NCBI RefSeq assembly: GCF_011174675.1 | Contig: NZ_JAANIG010000016.1 | Span: 23,980-87,979, forward strand | Length of the DNA: 64,000 bases | Direction: 5' to 3' | Source of the DNA: Perlabentimonas gracilis | GTDB taxonomy: Bacteria; Bacteroidota; Bacteroidia; Bacteroidales; Tenuifilaceae | In this document: positions 1 to 6,495 of the stretch, piece after piece | Layout of the letters: each line of letters begins with the position of its first letter | How positions within the stretch are numbered: the first letter of the stretch is position 1 | Notes under the pieces: model-generated | Databases searched by the model: none | The model's input: only the letters and a program-made list of their open reading frames with translations | What the model was told of the DNA's origin: nothing | Position numbers and translations under genes: made by a program

Positions 1-1547
1 CAGGGATTTACACCTACCTTTTGGGTAAGGATTTTATAGCTCCGTTGGGCAATTTCAATTCTACGCTCGATGTTGTCGGCCTGTCCGCTCTCATCAAAAA
101 GCATAACCACCATGGCTGCGCCGTAACTTTTTATGATTTTGGCCTGCTCAACAAACTTTTCTTCGCCCTCTTTTAGGCTTATGGAGTTTACAATACACTT
201 GCCCTGTATGCATTTTAGCCCTGCCTCAATTATGCTAAATCGCGATGAGTCGATCATGAACGGTACTTTGCAAATATCGGGCTCAGAGGCAAGGTAGTTT
301 AAAAAGGTTACCATAGCCCGTTCGCCGTCAATAATAGCATCGTCCATACAAATGTCGATAACTTGGGCACCACCATCTACCTGCTGACGAGCCACGGCAA
401 TGGCTTCCTCGTATTTGTTTTCGGCTATTAGTCTTGCAAATTTTCGAGAACCAGCCACATTGGTGCGCTCGCCAATGTTTACAAAGTTGGTGTCGGGACG
501 GATTTCGAGTATCTCCAGACCGCTAAGCCTGGTGTACCTAGGCGTTTTGGGTGCTGTACGGGGCTTGTAGCCCTCTACTGCCTTGGTTATGTGCTTAATG
601 TGCTCGGGCGATGTGCCACAACAACCCCCCACAATATTTAACAAACCTTTATTGAGCATTCGGTCAATTAGGTTGGCCATTTCGCGAGCCGATTGGTCGT
701 ACTCGCCCAGCTCGTTGGGTAGCCCAGCGTTGGGGTGAGCGCTTACAAAGTACTCGGTGTTTGCAGCTAACTCCTCAATGTATGATATTAGCTGCTCAGC
801 ACCCATTGCGCAGTTTAACCCTATGCTAAAGAGTGGGTAATGGCTAACCGACTCGATAAACGCCCGCAGGGTTTGACCCGCTAGGGTACGCCCGCTAGCA
901 TCGGTAATTGTTCCCGATACCATTACGGGAATATCAACATTTTTAAGGCTAGTGGCTTGCTCAATGGCAAAAAGCGCGGCTTTGGCGTTAAGCGTATCGA
1001 AGATTGTTTCAACCAGCAGAATATCTGCACCGCCTTCTATTAGTCCAAGTGCCTGCTCTTTGTAGGCATAGGCAAGGGTGTCGAATGTTACTGCTCGGTA
1101 GGCTGGGTTGTTCACATCGGGCGATATGGATGCCGTGCGATTTGTTGGCCCCATTGAGCCAGCAACAAATCGTGGTTTATCGTGGTTTGCTGTTGTAAAC
1201 TCATCGGCAACTTTACGGGCAATCTGAGCCGCTACTCTATTAATCTCAAAAACCAGATGCTCAGTTCCGTAGTCGCTTTGCGCTATTGACGTAGCATTAA
1301 AGGTGTTGGTTTCAATAATATCGGCACCCGCCTCAAGGTAAGCTCGGTGAATCTCCTCAACCACATTGGGGCGGGTTAGAGATAATATATCGTTGTTGCC
1401 CTTTAGGTTGTTTGGGTGATTTTTAAATTGGTCTCCTCTAAAATCATCCTCGGTTAACCTATATCGTTGCAGCTGAGTTCCCATTGCCCCATCGAGAATA
1501 AGGATGCGTTGGGATGCTATTTTGATTAGTGCTTTTTTTCTTGACAT
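1..1547 (-). CDS. metH: Cobalamin-dependent methionine synthase, N-terminal part (cut by window edge)
   Basis: Transfers a methyl group from 5-methyltetrahydrofolate through cobalamin to homocysteine, the last step of methionine synthesis. Translating the minus strand from the ATG at 1547 gives 515 codons before the window ends. The N-terminal homocysteine-binding barrel begins with [11 protein letters not shown] and carries the three zinc-ligand cysteines: one in GLNCAMGAE (codon 810-812) and the Cys-Cys pair in GGCCGT (618-623). The pterin-binding domain follows with [17 protein letters not shown] and ends mid-domain. The cobalamin and activation domains would lie outside the window. It is the last visible gene of the minus-strand methionine operon, 108 bp behind hom, so it probably shares the SAM-riboswitch leader. 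Identity is secure; whether the gene is full length cannot be seen. Confidence 0.95.
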   Translation of the reverse strand, partial: MSRKKALIKIASQRILILDGAMGTQLQRYRLTEDDFRGDQFKNHPNNLKGNNDILSLTRPNVVEEIHRAYLEAGADIIETNTFNATSIAQSDYGTEHLVFEINRVAAQIARKVADEFTTANHDKPRFVAGSMGPTNRTASISPDVNNPAYRAVTFDTLAYAYKEQALGLIEGGADILLVETIFDTLNAKAALFAIEQATSLKNVDIPVMVSGTITDASGRTLAGQTLRAFIESVSHYPLFSIGLNCAMGAEQLISYIEELAANTEYFVSAHPNAGLPNELGEYDQSAREMANLIDRMLNKGLLNIVGGCCGTSPEHIKHITKAVEGYKPRTAPKTPRYTRLSGLEILEIRPDTNFVNIGERTNVAGSRKFARLIAENKYEEAIAVARQQVDGGAQVIDICMDDAIIDGERAMVTFLNYLASEPDICKVPFMIDSSRFSIIEAGLKCIQGKCIVNSISLKEGEEKFVEQAKIIKSYGAAMVVMLFDESGQADNIERRIEIAQRSYKILTQKVGVNP

Positions 1548-1655
1548 ATCAGTTTGATTATAGAATTAGGATTAACGTATGATGATTTAAGAAGTGGATA
1601 TGCTCGGTACATTAATTCCGAAATCAAAAAAACGTAACTCCTTGTTCAGCATTCA

Positions 1656-2861
1656 TTATACCTTTTCTGGTATATCAACAAACGCCACAAAAACATCCAG
1701 TTTCGATATCAACTTCTGCACCTTATGTAGATTTTTTAGGTTGATAGTGCCAATAACGTAGTTGTAATCTTTGCTGGTGTACTTCTCGTCGATGCTCTCA
1801 AAATCGAAATGCTCAAAATCTATCACGTTTTTATACCTCAGGTATATTTTTATTTGCACATCGTTGGTGAACTGGGGACTATCGAAGTACTTTCGTTTTT
1901 TGTATTCGTACTTGTACCCGTGCATACGGGCTGTAATGTCGGAGAGCACCGCACTACCCGTTGGAAAACCACCGGCCCCCTTGCCAAACATAAACTGTTT
2001 TTCGTAGAATTCGCCCTGTATCACTACGCCATTGTATTCATCTTCTACATTAAAGATGTAATCGTCGGCTGTAACCAGCTTGGGCATTACCAGTAGGCTA
2101 AACGAGTTGCCGTTTATTTTGGTAGCCTGAGCAATCAGCTTTATTTTTAGCCCTTTTTCCTTTGCAAACCGAATATCGAAGCTATTGAGCTTGTCGATTC
2201 CCAAAACAAAAACTTCGGATGGGTTAACTATGGTTCCAAAACCATGGGTAGCAAGGATTATCAGCTTATTTAGAGAGTCCTGTCCGCTCACATCGAGCGT
2301 TGGGTCGGCCTCGGCAAAACCCAACTCCTGCGCCTTGCGCAGCGCCAGCTCGTAGGAGCTGTTCTCGTTAAATATTTTTGAGAGGATGTAGTTTGATGAG
2401 CCGTTAAGAATACCTGTTATGCTTAGTAAGAGGTCGTTGTCGTAATACTCTTCTAGATTTCTGATTACGGGAATACTACCGCAGGCCGAAGCATCGTATA
2501 AAAGCGCAACACCATTTTTATTCTGAATTTCAATCAGTTCCTCAAGATTATTTGCTAGCATCTTTTTGTTCCCTGACACAACACTTTTTCCCGATAGCAT
2601 AGCTGATTTTACAATCTTGTAAGCCTCATCAGCGTCGCTAATTAGCTCAACTACAAGGTTAACCTCGGGGTCACCTAGAATTGTGTTATAATCGGTGCAA
2701 AAGGCTTCTTTGGCTAGTGAGCGCTCTTTCTGAGGCTCCTTAATGCAAATAGATTTTATTATGGCTTTAGTAGTCGGACTCTTCTGCAGCACGTTGTACA
2801 GGCCTTCGCCCACCACGCCAAATCCGAAAAGTCCTATGGTTTGTTTTGTACTTGTTGTCAT
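1656..2861 (-). CDS. hom: Homoserine dehydrogenase (stand-alone)
   Basis: Reduces aspartate semialdehyde to homoserine, feeding the MetX/MetY steps encoded just upstream. At 401 residues it is a free-standing enzyme, not fused to aspartokinase. The NAD(P)-binding glycine motif GFGVVG is at residues 13-18. The family signature follows mid-protein as GFAEADPTLDVSGQDSLNKL. The last 60 residues look like a small regulatory (ACT-like) segment, which is an inference. The first ten codons and the sequence before them are duplicated 150 bp upstream (see the tandem repeat), so a second in-frame copy of the start exists ahead of the real gene. Part of the riboswitch-led methionine operon. Confidence 0.95.
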   Translation of the reverse strand: MTTSTKQTIGLFGFGVVGEGLYNVLQKSPTTKAIIKSICIKEPQKERSLAKEAFCTDYNTILGDPEVNLVVELISDADEAYKIVKSAMLSGKSVVSGNKKMLANNLEELIEIQNKNGVALLYDASACGSIPVIRNLEEYYDNDLLLSITGILNGSSNYILSKIFNENSSYELALRKAQELGFAEADPTLDVSGQDSLNKLIILATHGFGTIVNPSEVFVLGIDKLNSFDIRFAKEKGLKIKLIAQATKINGNSFSLLVMPKLVTADDYIFNVEDEYNGVVIQGEFYEKQFMFGKGAGGFPTGSAVLSDITARMHGYKYEYKKRKYFDSPQFTNDVQIKIYLRYKNVIDFEHFDFESIDEKYTSKDYNYVIGTINLKNLHKVQKLISKLDVFVAFVDIPEKV

Positions 2862-3124
2862 TTCTTTTTGTTTTTAACGCAAAGTCGCTAAGACACTAAA
2901 TCTTTATTAGCGATTTGGCGAGTTAGCGTTTAGTAGTTCGTTTGTAATTATCCCACTCAGCTGCTCACTCTCAAGCAAGAATCCTATGGTTTGTTTTGTA
3001 CTTGTTGTCATTTCTTTTTGTTTTTAACGCAAAGTCGCTAAGACACTAAATCTTTATTAGCGATTTGGCGAGTTAGCGTTTAGTAGTTCGTTTGTAATTA
3101 TCCCACTCAGCTGCTCACTCTCAA
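2832..3124. repeat. 143-bp direct tandem duplication spanning hom 5' end and metX 3' end
   Basis: Bases 2832-2974 and 2982-3124 are identical over 143 bp and separated by 7 bp (2975-2981), a 150-bp period. Each copy holds the first ten codons of hom, the intergenic stretch and the last 23 or so codons of metX. The copy nearer hom supplies the real hom start; the copy nearer metX supplies the real metX end. It could be a genuine duplication or an assembly artefact. Confidence 0.95.
2907..3011 (-). pseudogene. Chimeric 34-codon ORF (hom start fused to metX end) created by the duplication
   Basis: The duplicated hom ATG at 3011 opens a frame that keeps the first ten Hom residues (ending TIG) and then runs in frame into the MetX C-terminus (FLLESEQLSG to SPNR) before a TAA. 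It ends 45 bp before the real hom start. At the junction the codons are GGA TTC TTG CTT GAG, where metX has GGC TTT CTT ATT GAG: Gly, Phe, Leu and Glu are kept with three silent changes and one Ile-to-Leu change. The frame has its own copy of the hom translation start context, so it may be translated. It is probably a by-product with no function. Confidence 0.6.
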
Positions 3125-4091
3125 TAAGAAAGCCATCGTGTCCAAAGTCAGAGTCAATCTCGGCGTAAACAGCGTTGGGAATGTATTCTGCCAACCGTTT
3201 CTGCTCAATGGGAGGGAAAAGGATATCGGTTGATATGCCAACGCAAAGCGTTTTGGCAGTTACCTTTGCAAATGCTTGCTCGAAACTGCCTCGGCCACGT
3301 GCCACATTGTGCGTATCCTGACTGCGTGTTATGGAGTGATAACAATGTGCATTGAACCTATCGACCAACTTTTTACCCTGATACCTTTGGTAGCTCGATG
3401 CCCTGAAGTTTTCAACCTGCTCGTTATCCTTTTCACTTTGGGTAAGGTTGTAAGCCTCGTATCCACGGTAAGAGAGAAGTCCTAATCCGCGTGCAGCGGC
3501 CAGTCCTGCCTTACCACCATTGGGATCACCGTTGAAAAAGGTAGAATCGGCCTCAATGGACATACGCTCGGTTTCGTTAATGGCATTCGCCCATGCCGTT
3601 TGCATATAGCTGGTAGCCACTAGCATCATATGCTCAAACCTTTTGGGATGCATTATGGCCCACTCCATGCTTTGAAACCCACCAATGGAGCCACCAGCAA
3701 TAAGGTGAATTTTTTCTATGCCTAGATGATCTCGGAGCAGTTCATGGGAATTCGCCCAGTCGCGTACGGTTATCAAAGGAAAACCGTTGAGCCATTGCTT
3801 GCCGGTTGCGGGGTTTATGCTTAGTGCACCCGTTGAACCATAGCAGCTGCCAAGAATATTAGCGCACACCAGCGTGTACTTATCGGGGTCGAATAGTTTC
3901 CCTTTTCCTACCATTCCGGGCCACCAGTCCTCAGCATCGGAGTTGGCGGTGAGGGCGTGGCAAATCCATATCACAGGTTTCGTCCTGTCAATTGTCGCCT
4001 CGGATATATGGTAGGCAATTTCTATGTCGTTTAGGGTTTCACCCGATTCTAGGGCGAATGTTCCTTTGTGGGTGTAGGTTTTCTTTATCAT
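3057..4091 (-). CDS. metX: Homoserine O-acetyltransferase
   Basis: Activates homoserine with acetyl-CoA to O-acetylhomoserine, the substrate of the sulfhydrylase encoded just upstream. It has an alpha/beta-hydrolase fold of 344 residues. The nucleophile elbow GGSIGG puts the catalytic Ser at 135; Asp289 (STDILFPP) and His318 (DFGHDGF) complete the triad. The C-terminus is slightly short for the family, and its last residues (NANSPNR) are encoded by a repetitive intergenic-type sequence that also provides the stop codon. Second gene of the riboswitch-led operon, 99 bp after metY. Confidence 0.95.
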   Translation of the reverse strand: MIKKTYTHKGTFALESGETLNDIEIAYHISEATIDRTKPVIWICHALTANSDAEDWWPGMVGKGKLFDPDKYTLVCANILGSCYGSTGALSINPATGKQWLNGFPLITVRDWANSHELLRDHLGIEKIHLIAGGSIGGFQSMEWAIMHPKRFEHMMLVATSYMQTAWANAINETERMSIEADSTFFNGDPNGGKAGLAAARGLGLLSYRGYEAYNLTQSEKDNEQVENFRASSYQRYQGKKLVDRFNAHCYHSITRSQDTHNVARGRGSFEQAFAKVTAKTLCVGISTDILFPPIEQKRLAEYIPNAVYAEIDSDFGHDGFLIESEQLSGIITNELLNANSPNR

Positions 4092-4190
4092 TTCATTATG
4101 ATTTAAATGCTAAGACACTAAGTCGCTAATTTTATATTATGATTGAGATACTTTTGGTCTTGCGTATTTGCGATTTAGCGTTTTTTTAAA

Positions 4191-5477
4191 TTATATCCTC
4201 CCAAAAGCACTTTCAAAATCATCAATAATATCATCAATATGCTCAATACCCACCGATACCCTAAGTAGGCTAGGGGTTACGCCTGCTGCTACCTGTTCCT
4301 GTTCAGTTAGTTGTTGGTGGGTAGTGTTGGCGGGTTGGATAATTAGCGTGCGCGAATCGCCAACGTTGGCCACGTGGCTAACAAGGTTTAGACTATCAAC
4401 CACCCGAGTGGTTGCATCAAGGTTACCATCAACTTCAAAGGAGAGCATACTTCCAAATCCATTCCGCAGATATCTTTTAGCTAGATTGTGCGATGGGTGC
4501 TCGGGCAAACCTAAGTAGTTTACACATTTTACTTTAGGATGCTGTTGTAGCCATTTTGCCAATGCCAGCGCATTTTGGCATTGCCGCTCGGCACGGAGCG
4601 AGAGCGTTTCAAGTCCTTGAATCATCAGAAATGAGTTGAAAGGGCTTATGCAGGGGCCAAGGTCGCGCAGCCCCTCGCAGCGAGCGCGGGCAATAAAGGC
4701 AGCATTGCCAAACGCTTCGGTGTATCGTAACCCGTGGTAGCCCGCTGATGGTTCCGATAGCAATGGAAACTTCCCGTTTCGCCAGTTAAAGTTACCCGAA
4801 TCGGTAATTACACCGCCCAGTGCCGTGCCGTGGCCGTTAATCCATTTGGTGGCCGACTGCACAACAATATGTGCACCGTGCTCAATGGGGCGACAAAGGT
4901 AACCTGCAGCAGCAAAGGTGTTATCAACAATTAGCGGTATTTGGTACTTGTTGCTCAGTTTGCTTAGCGCATCAAAATCAGGTACCGAAAAACCTGGGTT
5001 GCCAATGGTCTCAACATATATTGCTTTGGTGGTTTCATCTATTTGTGCCTCCAGGTCTTCTGTCTTTTCGCTTTTGGCAAAGCGAGTGGTTATGCCAAAG
5101 TTTTTCAGGTAAACCTTTAGCTGGTTAAAAGTGCCACCGTAAAGGTATGGCGAAGCCACCAGCGAATCGCCTTGCGAGAGTATGGTTGTGAAGGCTATTA
5201 GCTGTGCTGCATGCCCCGATGATACTACTAGCGAGGCCAGCCCATTCTCGAGGGCTGTGATTCGTTTTTCTAGCACCTCGGTGGTGGGGTTGGTTAGGCG
5301 GCTGTATATGTTGCCCTGCTCCTCCAGTGCAAAAAGTCGTTGCGCATGTGCACTATCCTTAAACCTATATGCTGTGGTTAGGTTTAGCGGTACGGTTTGC
5401 GATAGGGTAGTGGGGTCGGTATTATAACCAGCATGTATTTGGAGGGTTTCGTAGTGTTTGTAATGTTGTGTACTCAT
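4191..5477 (-). CDS. metY: O-acetylhomoserine sulfhydrylase (PLP-dependent)
   Basis: Converts O-acetylhomoserine plus sulfide to homocysteine (Cys/Met metabolism PLP family). The PLP-binding lysine is Lys211 in [13 protein letters not shown]; the preceding VDNTFAAAG supplies the Asp that contacts the cofactor nitrogen. I start at the ATG that gives [17 protein letters not shown] (429 residues), the usual N-terminus of the family. A longer frame runs 31 codons further upstream but reads only low-complexity leader (YTYYTVHSSFY...). First gene of the methionine operon, about 290 nt after the SAM riboswitch. Confidence 0.95.
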   Translation of the reverse strand: MSTQHYKHYETLQIHAGYNTDPTTLSQTVPLNLTTAYRFKDSAHAQRLFALEEQGNIYSRLTNPTTEVLEKRITALENGLASLVVSSGHAAQLIAFTTILSQGDSLVASPYLYGGTFNQLKVYLKNFGITTRFAKSEKTEDLEAQIDETTKAIYVETIGNPGFSVPDFDALSKLSNKYQIPLIVDNTFAAAGYLCRPIEHGAHIVVQSATKWINGHGTALGGVITDSGNFNWRNGKFPLLSEPSAGYHGLRYTEAFGNAAFIARARCEGLRDLGPCISPFNSFLMIQGLETLSLRAERQCQNALALAKWLQQHPKVKCVNYLGLPEHPSHNLAKRYLRNGFGSMLSFEVDGNLDATTRVVDSLNLVSHVANVGDSRTLIIQPANTTHQQLTEQEQVAAGVTPSLLRVSVGIEHIDDIIDDFESAFGRI

Positions 5478-5542
5478 CTTATAAATGTAAAATGATAAAT
5501 GTATAATATAGAATGATGAATGAACAGTGTAGTATGTATATG

Positions 5543-5654
5543 TTGCCCCCTGCAATCCCTTGGATTGCATAGAGATAAACCCACTAAGTGTAAATAGTAA
5601 GGGGCAAAAGGGTTACCAGCTGCGCTGGCCGCGCATGGAGCATGCGGACCCTTT
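5543..5654 (-). promoter_or_regulatory. Structured metY leader: three-way junction plus nested hairpin downstream of the riboswitch
   Basis: Two perfect folds lie between the aptamer and metY. In the three-way junction (5607-5654) the outer stem AAAGGGT/ACCCTTT encloses the arms CCAGC/GCTGG and CGCATG/CATGCG. In the second fold (5543-5607), TTGCCCC pairs with GGGGCAA around an inner hairpin TGCAATCC/GGATTGCA. The two outer stems share base 5607 and abut, so they could stack or compete. There is no long T run, so a classical terminator is not obvious. The upstream ORF stop codon lies inside the first fold. Function is inferred. Confidence 0.6.
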
Positions 5655-5756
5655 CTGACTGCTACAGAGGAATGAAAACCTATGTTGGATATACGAAATA
5701 ATTAGTCCAGCATTGGACAAGGCGTAAAACTGATGTGTGAAAGTTTGTGTGTTCAT
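5613..5756 (-). CDS. Putative 47-residue leader peptide between SAM riboswitch and metY
   Basis: A short ATG-initiated frame of 47 codons starts about 14 nt after the riboswitch aptamer and stops inside the three-way-junction fold. The peptide starts MNTQTFTHQFYAL and ends in a basic tail, CSMRGQRSW, followed by TAA. It has no signal peptide, membrane segment or methionine run. The last 14 codons overlap the paired bases of the three-way junction, so RNA structure and coding capacity are superimposed. It could be a translated uORF that couples translation to folding of the leader, or an accidental frame. Too short for most gene callers; I know of no assigned function. Confidence 0.45.
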   Translation of the reverse strand: MNTQTFTHQFYALSNAGLIISYIQHRFSFLCSSQKGSACSMRGQRSW

Positions 5757-5770
5757 TTCTGGTTTTTAAT

Positions 5771-5869
5771 TTATAACTCCCTATCGGGCAGGTTTTAGCA
5801 CCTTTCTGCCTGTATGGCTGAGGTTGCTAGAGCATCAATGAGCCTGTTCTCTCCGCTCTTCTTTATAAA
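5771..5869 (-). promoter_or_regulatory. SAM-I (S-box) riboswitch
   Basis: Read on the minus strand, the segment opens with TTTATAAAGAAGAGCGGAGA, has the conserved GCTCTAGCAACCT and AAGGTGCTAAAACCTGCC blocks, and closes with GATAGGGAGTTATAAA, whose end pairs with the opening TTTATAA as helix P1. These are the core elements of the SAM-I aptamer. It sits between a good Bacteroidota promoter and metY and should reduce expression of the metY-metX-hom-metH operon when S-adenosylmethionine is plentiful. Confidence 0.9.
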
Positions 5870-5907
5870 CAAACCTTTTGCAAGGGATGGGTGGTTAAAC
5901 ACCGATG

Positions 5908-5938
5908 CAAATATAATGCATTTTTGGAAAAACAAAAA
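5908..5938 (-). promoter_or_regulatory. Promoter of the methionine operon
   Basis: On the minus strand a TTTTTG element is followed after 17 bp by TATATTTG, an exact match to the Bacteroidota -7 consensus TAnnTTTG. Transcription would start near 5900, about 30 nt before the riboswitch. Confidence 0.7.
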
Positions 5939-6011
5939 CAATCAGATCTATTGCAAAAAAAATAGCAACATAAGCTAATTCCTTATACTTTTGTGCCCTA
6001 TTAAAGGTGAT

Positions 6012-6338
6012 ATGGGACAGAAAAAGATTTCGGAGCGTAAGGTTATAGAGTATACTGCTGGATTAGTGGTGTTTACTGGTATTATTCGGTTTTTTTTCTA
6101 TTCTGCAGGAACTGTTCTTTTCTACTTGGCTTTTGCCCCATTCCTTACATACAGGTTAGTATCAATTGTAAAGAGCCGAAAGGAGGATAAGTCGCCTATT
6201 AGACTATACCGTGGAATAGTAGTGACCCTAATGCTTGTTACCATTGCTCTTAATGTGGCCGGATGGCAAGAGGCTGATTTTTTTCTGATATTCTTACTAA
6301 TGGTTGATTACCTGCTAGTAATTAACAAAAGGTTTTAG
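6012..6338 (+). CDS. Small membrane protein of unknown function
   Basis: I choose the ATG giving MGQKKISERKVIEYTAG (108 residues). A TTG seven codons upstream extends the frame but overlaps the -7 promoter octamer. Three hydrophobic segments are visible: about residues 12-30, 32-48 and two closely spaced ones after residue 70 (VVTLMLVTIALNVAG and FFLIFLLMVDYLLVI). Charged linkers such as KSRKEDKS lie between them. No catalytic motif or family was recognised. It is a single-gene unit, divergent from the methionine operon, and a MITE is inserted just after its stop codon. Confidence 0.75.
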   Translation: MGQKKISERKVIEYTAGLVVFTGIIRFFFYSAGTVLFYLAFAPFLTYRLVSIVKSRKEDKSPIRLYRGIVVTLMLVTIALNVAGWQEADFFLIFLLMVDYLLVINKRF

Positions 6339-6347
6339 TTTAACTAT

Positions 6348-6490
6348 CATTAGTGTCCGACTAAGTATTTTGTAAAATGATAATAATGCGATAGATTTCG
6401 AGCGCCTGCCTGAATGACGCAGTCAGGCAGGAAGCGAGACCATGAAGTAGCAGCGAAGCTAAATCTATATTTATTAGTCGGTCAGTAGTG
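6348..6490 (+). mobile_element. MITE copy A (143 bp) with 9-bp target duplication
   Basis: The ends CATTAGTGTCCGACTAA and, inverted, CACTACTGACCGACTAA form a 17-bp terminal inverted repeat with 3 mismatches. Flanking 9-mers TTTAACTAT (6339-6347) and TTTAATTAT (6491-6499) match at 8 of 9 bases, as expected of a target duplication. The left 50 bp and right 29 bp match copy B at 62906-62999 except for single bases; copy A carries about 49 bp of extra internal sequence, including a CCTGCCTGA/TCAGGCAGG palindrome. There is no coding capacity. The right target duplication contains the stop codon of the adjacent phosphatase gene. Confidence 0.85.
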
Positions 6491-6495
6491 TTTAA

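Larger units (their letters stand above)
5478..6011. other. Divergent intergenic region holding the met leader
   Basis: This 534-bp gap separates metY from the small membrane-protein gene on the plus strand. From metY outward it holds an A/T-rich low-complexity stretch, the two folds, the 47-codon frame, the SAM riboswitch and its promoter. For the plus-strand gene a TACTTTTG octamer (5986-5993), matching the -7 consensus, lies 18 bp before the chosen ATG; no convincing -33 element was seen. Confidence 0.7.

Noticed and set aside
5478..5570. 31-codon N-terminal extension of metY (YTYYTVHSSFY...)
   Set aside because: Low-complexity A/T-rich leader sequence; the family N-terminus begins at the inner ATG.
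5600..5660. Cloverleaf-like fold considered as a tRNA
   Set aside because: Only three stems, no anticodon loop, no TTCGA-type T loop and no CCA end.
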